A stretch of DNA of 48,126 nucleotides, from assembly GCF_026790145.1 (NCBI RefSeq), contig NZ_JALAMS010000044.1:1-48126 (forward strand). The letters are read 5' to 3'. Made by a program: the position numbers and the translations under genes. Shown here one piece after another: positions 16,898-24,974 of the stretch. This DNA is from Bacillus_I endophytica_A. GTDB lineage: Bacteria; Bacillota; Bacilli; Bacillales; Bacillaceae_H. Every line of letters begins with the position of its first letter. Positions within the stretch are counted from its first letter, which is position 1. The notes under the pieces were generated by a model. The model did not search any database. It had not been told where the DNA came from and saw only the letters and a program-made list of their open reading frames with translations.

Positions 16898-17863
16898 TTA
16901 AACATCCTTCAGTTCATTTTCCATATTCAATTCTTTTTCTTTATCTCGAATTTCCTGCGCTTTCTCTTTTGGCATATACACATTGATATGACGATACATA
17001 TTCACAAACTCTCCTGGAAGCAGTCCGCCAAATTCGCCGTCTAAGTTAAGCTGCATTTTCTCTTCTGTACTAATTTTCACTCTGTTCGCTTTTGTATAAA
17101 TCACATGAGAATCATGCATATGCTCACCTCGTAGTGCAAGGGTCGCAACGCGAATGAACTCCGCTAAGTTGGCTTTCTTTAAAATAAGCAAATCAAATAA
17201 GCCGTCATTTAAAGAGGAATCTGGTGCTAATTTTTCAAATCCACCAACAGAGTTTGTAAGCGATACGAGAAAAAGCATAACTTCTCCATCGTAAACACGT
17301 CCATCATATTCAATTCTTACATTTGTTGGTTTGATGAATGGAAGCATCTCCATTCCTTTTAAATAATAAGCAAGCTGACCAAGCATCGTTTTTGTTTTGC
17401 TTGGTACTTCATATGTTAGCTCTGTTAGCTTACCTCCGCCTGCAATGTTAATAAAATAATGGGTGTTTCCTTCATTTGTTACACAGCCAAGGTCAATTGG
17501 CATTGCTTCGCCATCTGTAATGGCTTGGCATGCGCCCATAATTGTTCTTGGGATATTTAAAGCACGAGCAAAGTCATTTGTTGTGCCAACAGGAATTACG
17601 CCAAGGTTTGGACGGCTCTCTTTTCCAGCCATACCGTTTACAACTTCATTAATTGTTCCATCTCCACCAGCTGCAACGATGAGATCATAGCCGCGTTCAA
17701 CTGCAACCTCAGCTGCTACTGTTGCATCTCCTGCACATGTTGTTGCATGACAAGATGTCTCATACCCAGCTTGTTCGAAATGCTGAAGCACTTCTGCTAG
17801 ATTTTTTTTAATTAATTCACGCCCAGATGTTGGGTTATAAATAATTCTTGCACGTTTCATCAT
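16898..17863 (-). CDS. dagK: Diacylglycerol kinase (DgkB/YerQ type)
   Basis: 321 residues. It phosphorylates diacylglycerol released by lipoteichoic acid synthesis back to phosphatidic acid. The DAGK_cat domain begins RARIIYNPTSGRE, with the nucleotide loop GGDGTINEVVNG and the downstream PVGTTNDFARAL block. Slightly longer than B. subtilis DgkB (303) because of a charged tail rich in Lys/Glu. First gene of a two-gene unit with rlmCD. Two Met codons begin the frame (MMKRAR); either could be used. B. subtilis has the same yerQ-yefA order. Confidence 0.93.
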   Translation of the reverse strand: MMKRARIIYNPTSGRELIKKNLAEVLQHFEQAGYETSCHATTCAGDATVAAEVAVERGYDLIVAAGGDGTINEVVNGMAGKESRPNLGVIPVGTTNDFARALNIPRTIMGACQAITDGEAMPIDLGCVTNEGNTHYFINIAGGGKLTELTYEVPSKTKTMLGQLAYYLKGMEMLPFIKPTNVRIEYDGRVYDGEVMLFLVSLTNSVGGFEKLAPDSSLNDGLFDLLILKKANLAEFIRVATLALRGEHMHDSHVIYTKANRVKISTEEKMQLNLDGEFGGLLPGEFVNMYRHINVYMPKEKAQEIRDKEKELNMENELKDV

Positions 17864-17984
17864 ACATCATCCCACTAATTAGATTTTTCGTTCTTCTATA
17901 TACAAAGAGATCTGTTTATGATCGTGTTACTACTATTGTCTCCAATATATCGTAAGTAAAACTTCTCTTCTAAAAGCGCCCTAA

Positions 17985-18062
17985 ATCCCCAAAAGCTTAG
18001 TTTAAGCTCTTACTGCCCGTTGACCTTACAATATAAGCCTCAACCGGCAGTAAGATGGGGAT
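17985..18062. repeat. Nested inverted repeats able to form a three-way junction
   Basis: ATCCCC (17985-17990) pairs with GGGGAT (18057-18062) and encloses two hairpins: AGCTTA/TAAGCT (17994-17999 with 18003-18008) and a 15-bp arm CTTACTGCCCGTTGA (18009-18023) with its near-perfect partner TCAACCGGCAGTAAG (18040-18054), one C-C mismatch. The inner loop can pair again (CTTA/TAAG). Neither strand has a T-run after it. It looks like a mobile palindromic repeat or a structured RNA; a genome-wide copy count would decide. Confidence 0.6.
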
Positions 18063-18151
18063 GCTCGCCTGTTTCGTTTCCAAACGTTAGTATATCGCGA
18101 AAAACTGAACCCTTCAACTCACAAGACATAGTAAAGGATAGAATGTTTCCC

Positions 18152-18195
18152 AAAAAAAGAAACACAACGGCCACGAGATGGTCGTGACCGTTGCT
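18152..18195 (-). terminator. Terminator of the gatCAB operon
   Basis: CAACGG (18165-18170) pairs with CCGTTG (18188-18193), extended by CACGA/TCGTG, with a T-tract on - (complement of the A-run at 18152-18158). It lies 22 bp after the gatB stop. Confidence 0.8.
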
Positions 18196-18216
18196 TTCAT
18201 TTAAACAAACGTTTGA

Positions 18217-19647
18217 TTAACGTTTTTTGATTTCTTCAAGTAAAATTTTGTTAACCATTGGAGGGTTTGCTTGCCCTTTTGATGCTTTCATAATTTGACC
18301 AACAAGGAAGCCGATTGCACGATCTTTCCCGTTTTTGAAGTCATCGATGGATTGCGGATTGTTATCAAGCGCGTCTGTTACAAATTTACGAAGTGTTTCT
18401 TCATCTGAAATTTGAACAAGACCTTGCTTTTTCACAAACTCATGTGGATCTCCACCGTCTTTGATAATGTGCTGGAATACTTTTTTCGCAATTTTAGAAG
18501 AAATAGTTCCTTCTTCAATAAGTTTGATCATACCAGCTAGATTCTTTGGTGTTAGAGCTGTTTCACCAAGCTCTTGGTTGTTTTTGTTAAGGTATGCTGA
18601 TACTTCACCCATTAGCCAGTTTGATGCTTGTTTTGCATCTGCTTCTTGTGCAATTGTCTCTTCAAAGAAATCAGACATTTCTTTTGTAAGAGTTAACACG
18701 TGAGCATCATATGATGGAAGGCCAAGCTCTTTGACATAACGCTCTTGGCGTGCGTCTGGAAGCTCTGGAATGCTTGCGCGAACACTCTCTTTCCACTCAT
18801 CATCAATATAAAGCTCAACAAGGTCTGGTTCTGGGAAGTAGCGATAATCGTCAGATCCTTCTTTTACACGCATAAGAATTGTTTTCTTTGTTGCTTCATC
18901 ATAGCGACGTGTTTCTTGTTCAATTAAGCCACCTGAAAGAAGTACTTGCGCTTGACGCTTTTCTTCGTATTCAAGTCCTTTTTGAACATACGTGAAAGAG
19001 TTTAAGTTTTTAAGCTCTGACTTTGTTCCGAATTTCTCTTGACCGTACGGACGAAGTGAAATGTTCGCATCACAGCGAAGAGAACCTTCTTCCATTTTAC
19101 AGTCTGAAACGCCTGTATATTGGATAATTGATTTTAACTTTTCAAGGTATGCGTATGCTTCTTCTGGTGAACGCATATCTGCTTCAGATACGATTTCAAC
19201 AAGTGGTGTACCTTGACGGTTAAAGTCAACTAAAGAATAACCGTTGCCTGAGTGAGTTAACTTACCAGCATCTTCTTCAAGGTGAAGACGGTTGATGCGG
19301 ATGCGTTTCTTCTCACCTTTTACTTCAATATCAATCCAGCCGTTCTCACCGATTGGCTTATCAAATTGTGAAATTTGGTATGCTTTCGGGTTATCTGGAT
19401 AGAAGTAGTTTTTACGATCAAACTTTGTGTCAGTAGCAATTTCACAGTTTAGTGCCATTGCTGCTTTCATCGCAAATTCTACCGCTCTTTTATTTAAAAC
19501 AGGTAAAACACCTGGATATCCTAAATCAATTACGCTCGTGTTAGCATTTGGCTCAGAGCCGAATGCATTCGGGCTTGCGGAAAAGATTTTAGAATCTGTT
19601 TTTAACTCAACGTGTACTTCAAGACCGATAATCGTTTCAAAATTCAT
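18217..19647 (-). CDS. gatB: Asp/Glu-tRNA amidotransferase subunit B
   Basis: 476 residues, the normal length. GatB binds the mischarged tRNA and activates its Glu/Asp side chain for amidation. The GatB signature DFNRQGTPLVEIVSE is present, along with the cradle domain start NFETIIGLEVHVELKTDSK. The C-terminal YqeY-like tail (VGQIMKASKGQANP) contacts the tRNA. It is last in gatC-gatA-gatB, 14 bp after gatA, with a GGGGTGAAA site. Confidence 0.97.
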   Translation of the reverse strand: MNFETIIGLEVHVELKTDSKIFSASPNAFGSEPNANTSVIDLGYPGVLPVLNKRAVEFAMKAAMALNCEIATDTKFDRKNYFYPDNPKAYQISQFDKPIGENGWIDIEVKGEKKRIRINRLHLEEDAGKLTHSGNGYSLVDFNRQGTPLVEIVSEADMRSPEEAYAYLEKLKSIIQYTGVSDCKMEEGSLRCDANISLRPYGQEKFGTKSELKNLNSFTYVQKGLEYEEKRQAQVLLSGGLIEQETRRYDEATKKTILMRVKEGSDDYRYFPEPDLVELYIDDEWKESVRASIPELPDARQERYVKELGLPSYDAHVLTLTKEMSDFFEETIAQEADAKQASNWLMGEVSAYLNKNNQELGETALTPKNLAGMIKLIEEGTISSKIAKKVFQHIIKDGGDPHEFVKKQGLVQISDEETLRKFVTDALDNNPQSIDDFKNGKDRAIGFLVGQIMKASKGQANPPMVNKILLEEIKKR

Positions 19648-19661
19648 CTCTTTTTCACCCC

Positions 19662-21119
19662 TTACAATGCTGGTTTTTGTTTATGATAATCTGTTGCTTG
19701 CTCAAACGCATGTGCAACACGATAAACAGTGCTTTCATCAAAGTGTTTTCCGATAATTTGTAATCCTAGTGGAAGACCGTTAGAAAATCCGCATGGAACA
19801 GAGATTCCTGGTACACCTGCAAGGTTCACTGGAATTGTTAAAATATCGTTTGCGTACATTGTTAATGGATCATTTACGTTTTCACCAATTTTGAATGCTG
19901 GTGTTGGCGTTGTTGGTCCAACAATAACATCGTACTTTTCAAAAACATCTTCAAAGTCTTTTTTAATTAATGTACGAACTTGCTGTGCTTTTTTGTAATA
20001 TGCATCATAGTAACCAGAGCTTAAAGCAAATGTTCCAAGCATAATACGGCGTTTCACTTCATCTCCGAAGCCTTCGCTACGCGTTTGCTTGTACATTTCA
20101 ATTAAGTTCTCTGCATTGTCTGTACGGTGACCATAACGAACCCCATCAAAGCGCGCAAGGTTTGCAGACGCTTCAGAAGACGAAAGCAGGTAGTATGTTG
20201 CAAGAGCATATTTAGAATGTGGAAGAGATACTTCTTCCCATGTTGCGCCTTGTGCTTCTAATACTTTTAGAGCATCAAGTACAGATTGACGTACTTCTTC
20301 ATTTACACCTTCTGCAAGGTATTCTTTTGGTACCGCGATTTTAAGACCTTTTACATCTCCTGTTAGAGAAGAAAGGAAATCTGGTACTTCAACATTTGCA
20401 GATGTTGCATCCATCTTATCAACGCCAGAAATGGCTTGAAGAAGGAAGGCATTATCTTCTACATTACGTGTAATTGGTCCAATTTGGTCAAGAGATGATG
20501 CAAACGCAACAAGACCATAACGAGAAACGCGACCATATGTTGGTTTTAATCCTACAACACCACAAAATGCAGCTGGTTGACGGATAGAACCACCTGTGTC
20601 AGAACCAAGTGCAAATGGAACTTCACCAGCTGCAACAGCCGCTGCTGAACCACCGCTTGATCCACCAGGTACGCGATCTAAATCCCAAGGGTTACGCGTA
20701 ACTTTTAATGCAGAGTTTTCGTTTGAAGACCCCATTGCAAACTCATCCATATTAATTTTCCCGATTGTAACAGACTCAGCTACGCGCAGACGCTCTACAA
20801 CTGTTGCGTCATAAATCGGATCAAAGTTATCAAGTATTTTACTTCCGCAAGTTGTGCGCAAGCCTTTTGTTACGATATTATCCTTTACTCCAATTGGCAT
20901 ACCAAATAAAAGACCAAATTCGTCTTTTGTGCCAATTGCTTCATCTAATTCTTTTGCATATGCATGTGCTTTTTCTTTATCTAATGTTAGAAATGCCCCA
21001 ACTTTTTCATCTACTTCGCCAATTCGCTTGTAAGACTCATTAACAAGTTCTTCAACGCGAACTTCTTTCTTATGTAGTAAGCCGTGTAATTCAGACATTT
21101 TATGGTCAAACAATGACAT
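19662..21119 (-). CDS. gatA: Asp/Glu-tRNA amidotransferase subunit A
   Basis: 485 residues. An amidase-signature enzyme that releases ammonia from glutamine for GatB. The Ser-cisSer-Lys triad is visible: Lys in IGVKDNIV, cis-Ser in GSDTGGSIRQPA and nucleophile Ser in that same glycine-rich block, preceded by PGGSSGGSAAAVAAG. Standard length. It starts after AAGGAGGC, 17 bp from the gatC stop, so it is co-transcribed. Needed because most Firmicutes lack GlnRS. Confidence 0.97.
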   Translation of the reverse strand: MSLFDHKMSELHGLLHKKEVRVEELVNESYKRIGEVDEKVGAFLTLDKEKAHAYAKELDEAIGTKDEFGLLFGMPIGVKDNIVTKGLRTTCGSKILDNFDPIYDATVVERLRVAESVTIGKINMDEFAMGSSNENSALKVTRNPWDLDRVPGGSSGGSAAAVAAGEVPFALGSDTGGSIRQPAAFCGVVGLKPTYGRVSRYGLVAFASSLDQIGPITRNVEDNAFLLQAISGVDKMDATSANVEVPDFLSSLTGDVKGLKIAVPKEYLAEGVNEEVRQSVLDALKVLEAQGATWEEVSLPHSKYALATYYLLSSSEASANLARFDGVRYGHRTDNAENLIEMYKQTRSEGFGDEVKRRIMLGTFALSSGYYDAYYKKAQQVRTLIKKDFEDVFEKYDVIVGPTTPTPAFKIGENVNDPLTMYANDILTIPVNLAGVPGISVPCGFSNGLPLGLQIIGKHFDESTVYRVAHAFEQATDYHKQKPAL

Positions 21120-21136
21120 AAAAAAAGCCTCCTTCC

Positions 21137-21427
21137 CTATTCTAAAATTGATGGAACGCGAACTTGTCCATCTTGATGATCTGGTGCGTTTTTTAACACT
21201 TCTTCACGTGGTAACCCTTTTGTTGGTTTATCTTCACGCATTACATTCTTCACTTCAAGAACGTGTGTTGTTGGTTTAACACCTGTTGTATCTAACTCAT
21301 TCAACTGTTCTGCATATGTAATAATTGCATCCAATTGCTTTGTAAACATTTCTGTTTCTTCTTCAGTAATCGCTAAACGTGCAAGATGTGCAACGTGCTC
21401 TACTTGTTCTTTTGAAATTCGTGACAT
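21137..21427 (-). CDS. gatC: Asp/Glu-tRNA amidotransferase subunit C
   Basis: 96 residues starting MSRISKEQVEHVAHLARLAI, with a GGAGGTGAAAGG site. The frame stays open far upstream, but the added residues are not conserved and no other start has a site. GatC wraps around the GatA/GatB interface and stabilises the complex. The motifs H-V-A-x-L-A-R-L and LPREEVLKNAP are typical. First gene of gatCAB. Confidence 0.96.
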   Translation of the reverse strand: MSRISKEQVEHVAHLARLAITEEETEMFTKQLDAIITYAEQLNELDTTGVKPTTHVLEVKNVMREDKPTKGLPREEVLKNAPDHQDGQVRVPSILE

Positions 21428-21467
21428 ACCTTTCACCTCCACATATTCGAACCGTAACAATATACTG

Positions 21468-21497
21468 ATAATATCAGATTTTATTGTTCTTAAGCAA
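21468..21497 (-). promoter_or_regulatory. Candidate sigma-A promoter for gatCAB
   Basis: On - , TTGCTT (21492-21497) and TATTAT (21468-21473) are 18 bp apart, about 40 bp upstream of the gatC ATG and downstream of the camS terminator. No leader structure is seen. Confidence 0.45.
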
Positions 21498-21640
21498 CTA
21501 ACGTTATAATCCATTTTCCATTTTACCAAAAGGGAAGGAATATTTCTCGTTTTGAGAAAAAAAACATCAATCTCTTCTTGTTTTAAGAGAACGCCTTTTC
21601 TTCCATCATGATGGCAAAATATAAAGCTTTTAAACATATA

Positions 21641-21666
21641 AAAAAGCATCCACACAGTGGATGCTT
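21641..21666 (-). terminator. Terminator after camS
   Basis: AAGCATCCAC pairs with GTGGATGCTT around a short loop, with a T-run on - (complement of A-run at 21641-21645). It begins 6 bp after the camS stop and ends the pcrB-pcrA-ligA-camS unit. Confidence 0.85.
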
Positions 21667-21671
21667 CTCTA

Positions 21672-22856
21672 TTACTTGTAAATATGAACGAATGGTTTCT
21701 TCTCATCTGGCTCGCGAGAAATAAGAGCTTCTGGTCCTTGAACAGTACTAATGTTAACATTTACTTTCAAATATGAAGGGAAATGTTCCATAACAAGTCC
21801 TGCTATATACTGTGTAAAGCCTGTAATCTCTTGTTCGCCGAAAAATTGAATTGGAATATCAATTGTCATTTCTTGAAGTTCACCATTTTGGTAGAATCCT
21901 CGTCCAATAATGTTTGTGTAATTCGGGAAATAGTCTTGAATTTCTGCTTTAAAGTTTCCAAACATGTCGCTATCGCTTCGCTCATCTGCTGCTACTGCAT
22001 TTGATGGAAAAAGATAATATCCTTCATCTACTTTATCCCAACTGCCAAGTTCACTGCTACCTTTTTTCGCTGTTGCTTTCGCAAAGTAGCTTCCAGGCAC
22101 AAGTGATGATTTTTCTTCCTGTTCAAAAAGTCCAACTGTAATTGGAACATTTTCTAATCCTTTGATCTTTCTCATCCGCTGAACGATCTCAGCCGCCATC
22201 TTTTCTCCTTCTTCCTGAAGTTTTTCACGGCTAATTTTCTTTTCACGCGGATAGCCTTTCTCTTGTGTATAGTAATAAACAGAGTTCATCGCAAGGCCAA
22301 TTGAAATGCCGCCAAGCTTTAATTCATCTCCATCTTTTACTAGATAATCTTGCTCTAGAATATGAGCTAGGTAGATTGGACTTTTTTCACTTTGTTCTGC
22401 TGCACTGCCTTCTCCCGTATTAATTGGGTTTAAACCAACATTTTTTACTTTATCTCGCTCTTCTTTATCGTAATCTTTCAGAACATCTTTATACTGTTCT
22501 TCTGTCCATTTACGACGAAGCCAAGAGCTGATTGTATCTTCATCAAGATACTGCCCTTCTTGATAATAGTAATCGTCTGTTGAAAACTCATCTTTAGAAA
22601 GACGAGTCAAACCTGATTCAAACTCTTTCACATCAAGACGTGTGTTTAAGTTCGATACGGTTAATCCTCTTGATTTACTTTCTTTGAATGGTAGAACACT
22701 TTGATATATGTCATCTGAAATACTATATTTCGAAATGACCGCTTTTTGTTTGTTATCGTCTGTTTTCTGAACCACTTCTTCTTCTTTCGAAAAATCAGGT
22801 GCACACGCTGTTGTCACAAGCATGACAGAAAGAGCAAGGAAAACAATTTTCTTCAA
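21672..22856 (-). CDS. camS: CamS family lipoprotein (sex pheromone precursor-like, YerH)
   Basis: 394 residues starting from TTG with a GAGGTG-type site. The lipoprotein signal peptide FLALSVMLVTTAC gives a lipobox V-T-T-A-C, with lipidation at the Cys near residue 18. The mature part matches the CamS/YerH family. In enterococci and staphylococci the cleaved signal peptide of such proteins acts as a pheromone; a cellular role for the mature protein is not established. It follows ligA, as yerH does in B. subtilis, and ends at a strong terminator. Confidence 0.9.
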   Translation of the reverse strand: MKKIVFLALSVMLVTTACAPDFSKEEEVVQKTDDNKQKAVISKYSISDDIYQSVLPFKESKSRGLTVSNLNTRLDVKEFESGLTRLSKDEFSTDDYYYQEGQYLDEDTISSWLRRKWTEEQYKDVLKDYDKEERDKVKNVGLNPINTGEGSAAEQSEKSPIYLAHILEQDYLVKDGDELKLGGISIGLAMNSVYYYTQEKGYPREKKISREKLQEEGEKMAAEIVQRMRKIKGLENVPITVGLFEQEEKSSLVPGSYFAKATAKKGSSELGSWDKVDEGYYLFPSNAVAADERSDSDMFGNFKAEIQDYFPNYTNIIGRGFYQNGELQEMTIDIPIQFFGEQEITGFTQYIAGLVMEHFPSYLKVNVNISTVQGPEALISREPDEKKPFVHIYK

Positions 22857-22902
22857 ACCTTATACACCTCACAAGTCGTATCCTGTACGCTTTTTATCCA
22901 TG

Positions 22903-22937
22903 GAAAGAAGAATAAGCATAATGCCTATCCTTCTTTC
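22903..22937 (-). repeat. Strong hairpin between ligA and camS
   Basis: The 17-nt arm at 22903-22919 and the arm at 22921-22937 pair over their full length on the - strand transcript, with two G-U pairs; the outer part is GAAAGAAGG/TTCTTTC-like. No T-run follows, so it is more likely an mRNA stability or processing element than a terminator. The hairpin between purC and purB (42278-42302) shares the same outer arm. Confidence 0.6.
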
Positions 22938-22949
22938 TTTTTCCTAACT

Positions 22950-24959
22950 TTACTGCTTTTTGAGCTCTTCAATAAACTGTTGTTCACTCCATACTTCGAT
23001 ACCTAAATCTTCAGCTTTTGTAAGCTTAGATCCTGCATCTTCTCCAGCTATAAGCAAGTCCGTTTTCTTACTTACGCTCCCTGTTACCTTTGCACCAAGT
23101 GCTTCAAGCTTTTCTTTTACTTCATTGCGTGACAATACTTCAAGCTTTCCTGTAAGCACAACCGTTTTGCCTGCAAAAGTTGAATCACTATCAGCTGCTT
23201 GTACAAATTTTGGTCCTTTGTATTCCATATTCACTCCATACGAGCGCAGCTCTTCTAAAAGCTCGACTACTTCAGGCTGCTCAAAGTACGTAATAACGGC
23301 GTCAGACATTCTCTCTCCTACTTCATCAATGGCCAATAGCTCTTCTTTTGTTGCTTTTTGTAAGCCTTCCATTGAATGAAAAACGCTTGCTAATGTTTTA
23401 GCTGCTTTGGCTCCAACATGACGAATACCAAGTCCAAAAAGGAGGCGCTCAAGTGAATTTGCCTTTGAAGCTTCAATTGCTTGAAGAAGCTTTGTGACCG
23501 ATCTCTCTCCCATACGCTCAAGCTCTAGAAGCTGTTCTTTTTGCAACTGATATAAATCTGCTACGTCCTCAATAAGCTTCTCTTTAAAGAGCTGTGTTAC
23601 GACTTTTTCTCCAAGACCATCAATATTCATTGCATTTCTTGATACAAAGTGGATAAATCCTTCACGAATTTGTGCAGGACATTTCGGATTTAAGCATCTT
23701 AACGCAACTTCTCCTTCTAAACGAACAAGCTCACTTTCACATTCAGGACAATGAGTTGGCATTGTAAACTCTTTTTCCTCTCCTGTGCGCCGTTCTTCAA
23801 GTACGTTTACAACTTCAGGGATAATATCTCCCGCTTTTTTCACCACAACATTGTCTCCAATTCGGATATCTTTCTCACGAATTAAGTCTTCGTTATGTAA
23901 TGAAGCACGGCTTACCGTTGTCCCTGCTACTTGAACAGGTTCTAACAGCGCAGTTGGTGTAATAACTCCTGTACGCCCCACATTTAGCTCAATATCAAGC
24001 AGCTTTGTCACAACTTCCTCAGCCGGAAACTTATAGGCAATAGCCCAGCGTGGACTTTTAGCTGTTGTGCCAAGCTCTTCTTGCTGAAAGAATTCGTCTA
24101 CTTTTATGACGATTCCATCGATATCATATGGAAGCTCTGTCCGTTGTTCTGTCCAATGTTTAATATAGCTGTAAACTTCTTCTATCGTATCACATTTCTG
24201 TCGATTTGGATTCGTCTTAAAGCCCAATTGTTCTAGCTTGTCTAACGCCTCACTATGGGACGTTATACCTGTATTTCCAACGTCCGCTATAGAATAGACG
24301 AATATATCGAGGTTTCGTTTCGCTGCTAATTTAGAATCAAGCTGACGAAGAGAGCCTGCAGCTGCATTTCTTGGGTTTGCAAAAGGCTCTTCACCTCGCT
24401 CAAGCTTTTCTTCATTAAGTTTCTCAAATGACTTCTTCGGCATATAAGCCTCACCGCGTACTTCCATTGAAAGAGGCTCATTTGCTCTTAATGGGATTGA
24501 ACGAATCGTTTTTAAGTTATTGCTAATATCTTCTCCAATTGTTCCGTCCCCGCGCGTTGCTCCTTGAGCAAATGCTCCGTCTTCATAGCGAAGTGAAACA
24601 GCAAGTCCATCAATCTTTAATTCACAAACGTATGAAACATGATCTCCAACACCTTGGCGAACACGGCGGTCGAAATCAGCCAAATCTTCTTCGTTAAAAG
24701 CATTTCCTAAGCTTAACATTGGTGTTTTATGCTCAACTTTTTCAAAAGAAGAGAGCGGATCTCCGCCAACGCGAACAGTTGGCGAATCCGGTGTTTTTAA
24801 CTCTTCATATTCTTCTTCAAGCCCAATGAGTTCATGAAGCAAACGATCATACTCGCTATCTGGAACGCTCGGCTTGTCTAACACATGATATTCATAGCTG
24901 TACTGATGTAAAAGATTATGAAGCTCTTTAACGCGTTCTTTCGCTTGTGAAAACTCCAT
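22950..24959 (-). CDS. ligA: NAD-dependent DNA ligase
   Basis: 669 residues (family about 668). Seals nicks in replication and repair using NAD+. Ia domain at the N-terminus (YEYHVLDKPSVPDSEYD), adenylation motif CELKIDGLAV with K115, OB fold, Cys4 zinc finger (CPECESEL, CLNPKCP), helix-hairpin-helix repeats, and a C-terminal BRCT domain (GKTVVLTGKLEVLSRNEV). It starts 15 bp after pcrA with an AAAAGGAG site, in the pcrB-pcrA-ligA-camS unit. All motifs intact. Confidence 0.97.
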   Translation of the reverse strand: MEFSQAKERVKELHNLLHQYSYEYHVLDKPSVPDSEYDRLLHELIGLEEEYEELKTPDSPTVRVGGDPLSSFEKVEHKTPMLSLGNAFNEEDLADFDRRVRQGVGDHVSYVCELKIDGLAVSLRYEDGAFAQGATRGDGTIGEDISNNLKTIRSIPLRANEPLSMEVRGEAYMPKKSFEKLNEEKLERGEEPFANPRNAAAGSLRQLDSKLAAKRNLDIFVYSIADVGNTGITSHSEALDKLEQLGFKTNPNRQKCDTIEEVYSYIKHWTEQRTELPYDIDGIVIKVDEFFQQEELGTTAKSPRWAIAYKFPAEEVVTKLLDIELNVGRTGVITPTALLEPVQVAGTTVSRASLHNEDLIREKDIRIGDNVVVKKAGDIIPEVVNVLEERRTGEEKEFTMPTHCPECESELVRLEGEVALRCLNPKCPAQIREGFIHFVSRNAMNIDGLGEKVVTQLFKEKLIEDVADLYQLQKEQLLELERMGERSVTKLLQAIEASKANSLERLLFGLGIRHVGAKAAKTLASVFHSMEGLQKATKEELLAIDEVGERMSDAVITYFEQPEVVELLEELRSYGVNMEYKGPKFVQAADSDSTFAGKTVVLTGKLEVLSRNEVKEKLEALGAKVTGSVSKKTDLLIAGEDAGSKLTKAEDLGIEVWSEQQFIEELKKQ

Positions 24960-24974
24960 CTCATTCGCTCCTTT

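Larger units (their letters stand above)
17864..18216. other. 353-bp intergenic region between gatB and dagK
   Basis: No gene seen. It contains the gatB terminator at its right end, a compact set of nested inverted repeats (17985-18062), and presumably the dagK promoter in 17880-17980, where I see no clear -35/-10 pair. Confidence 0.6.
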
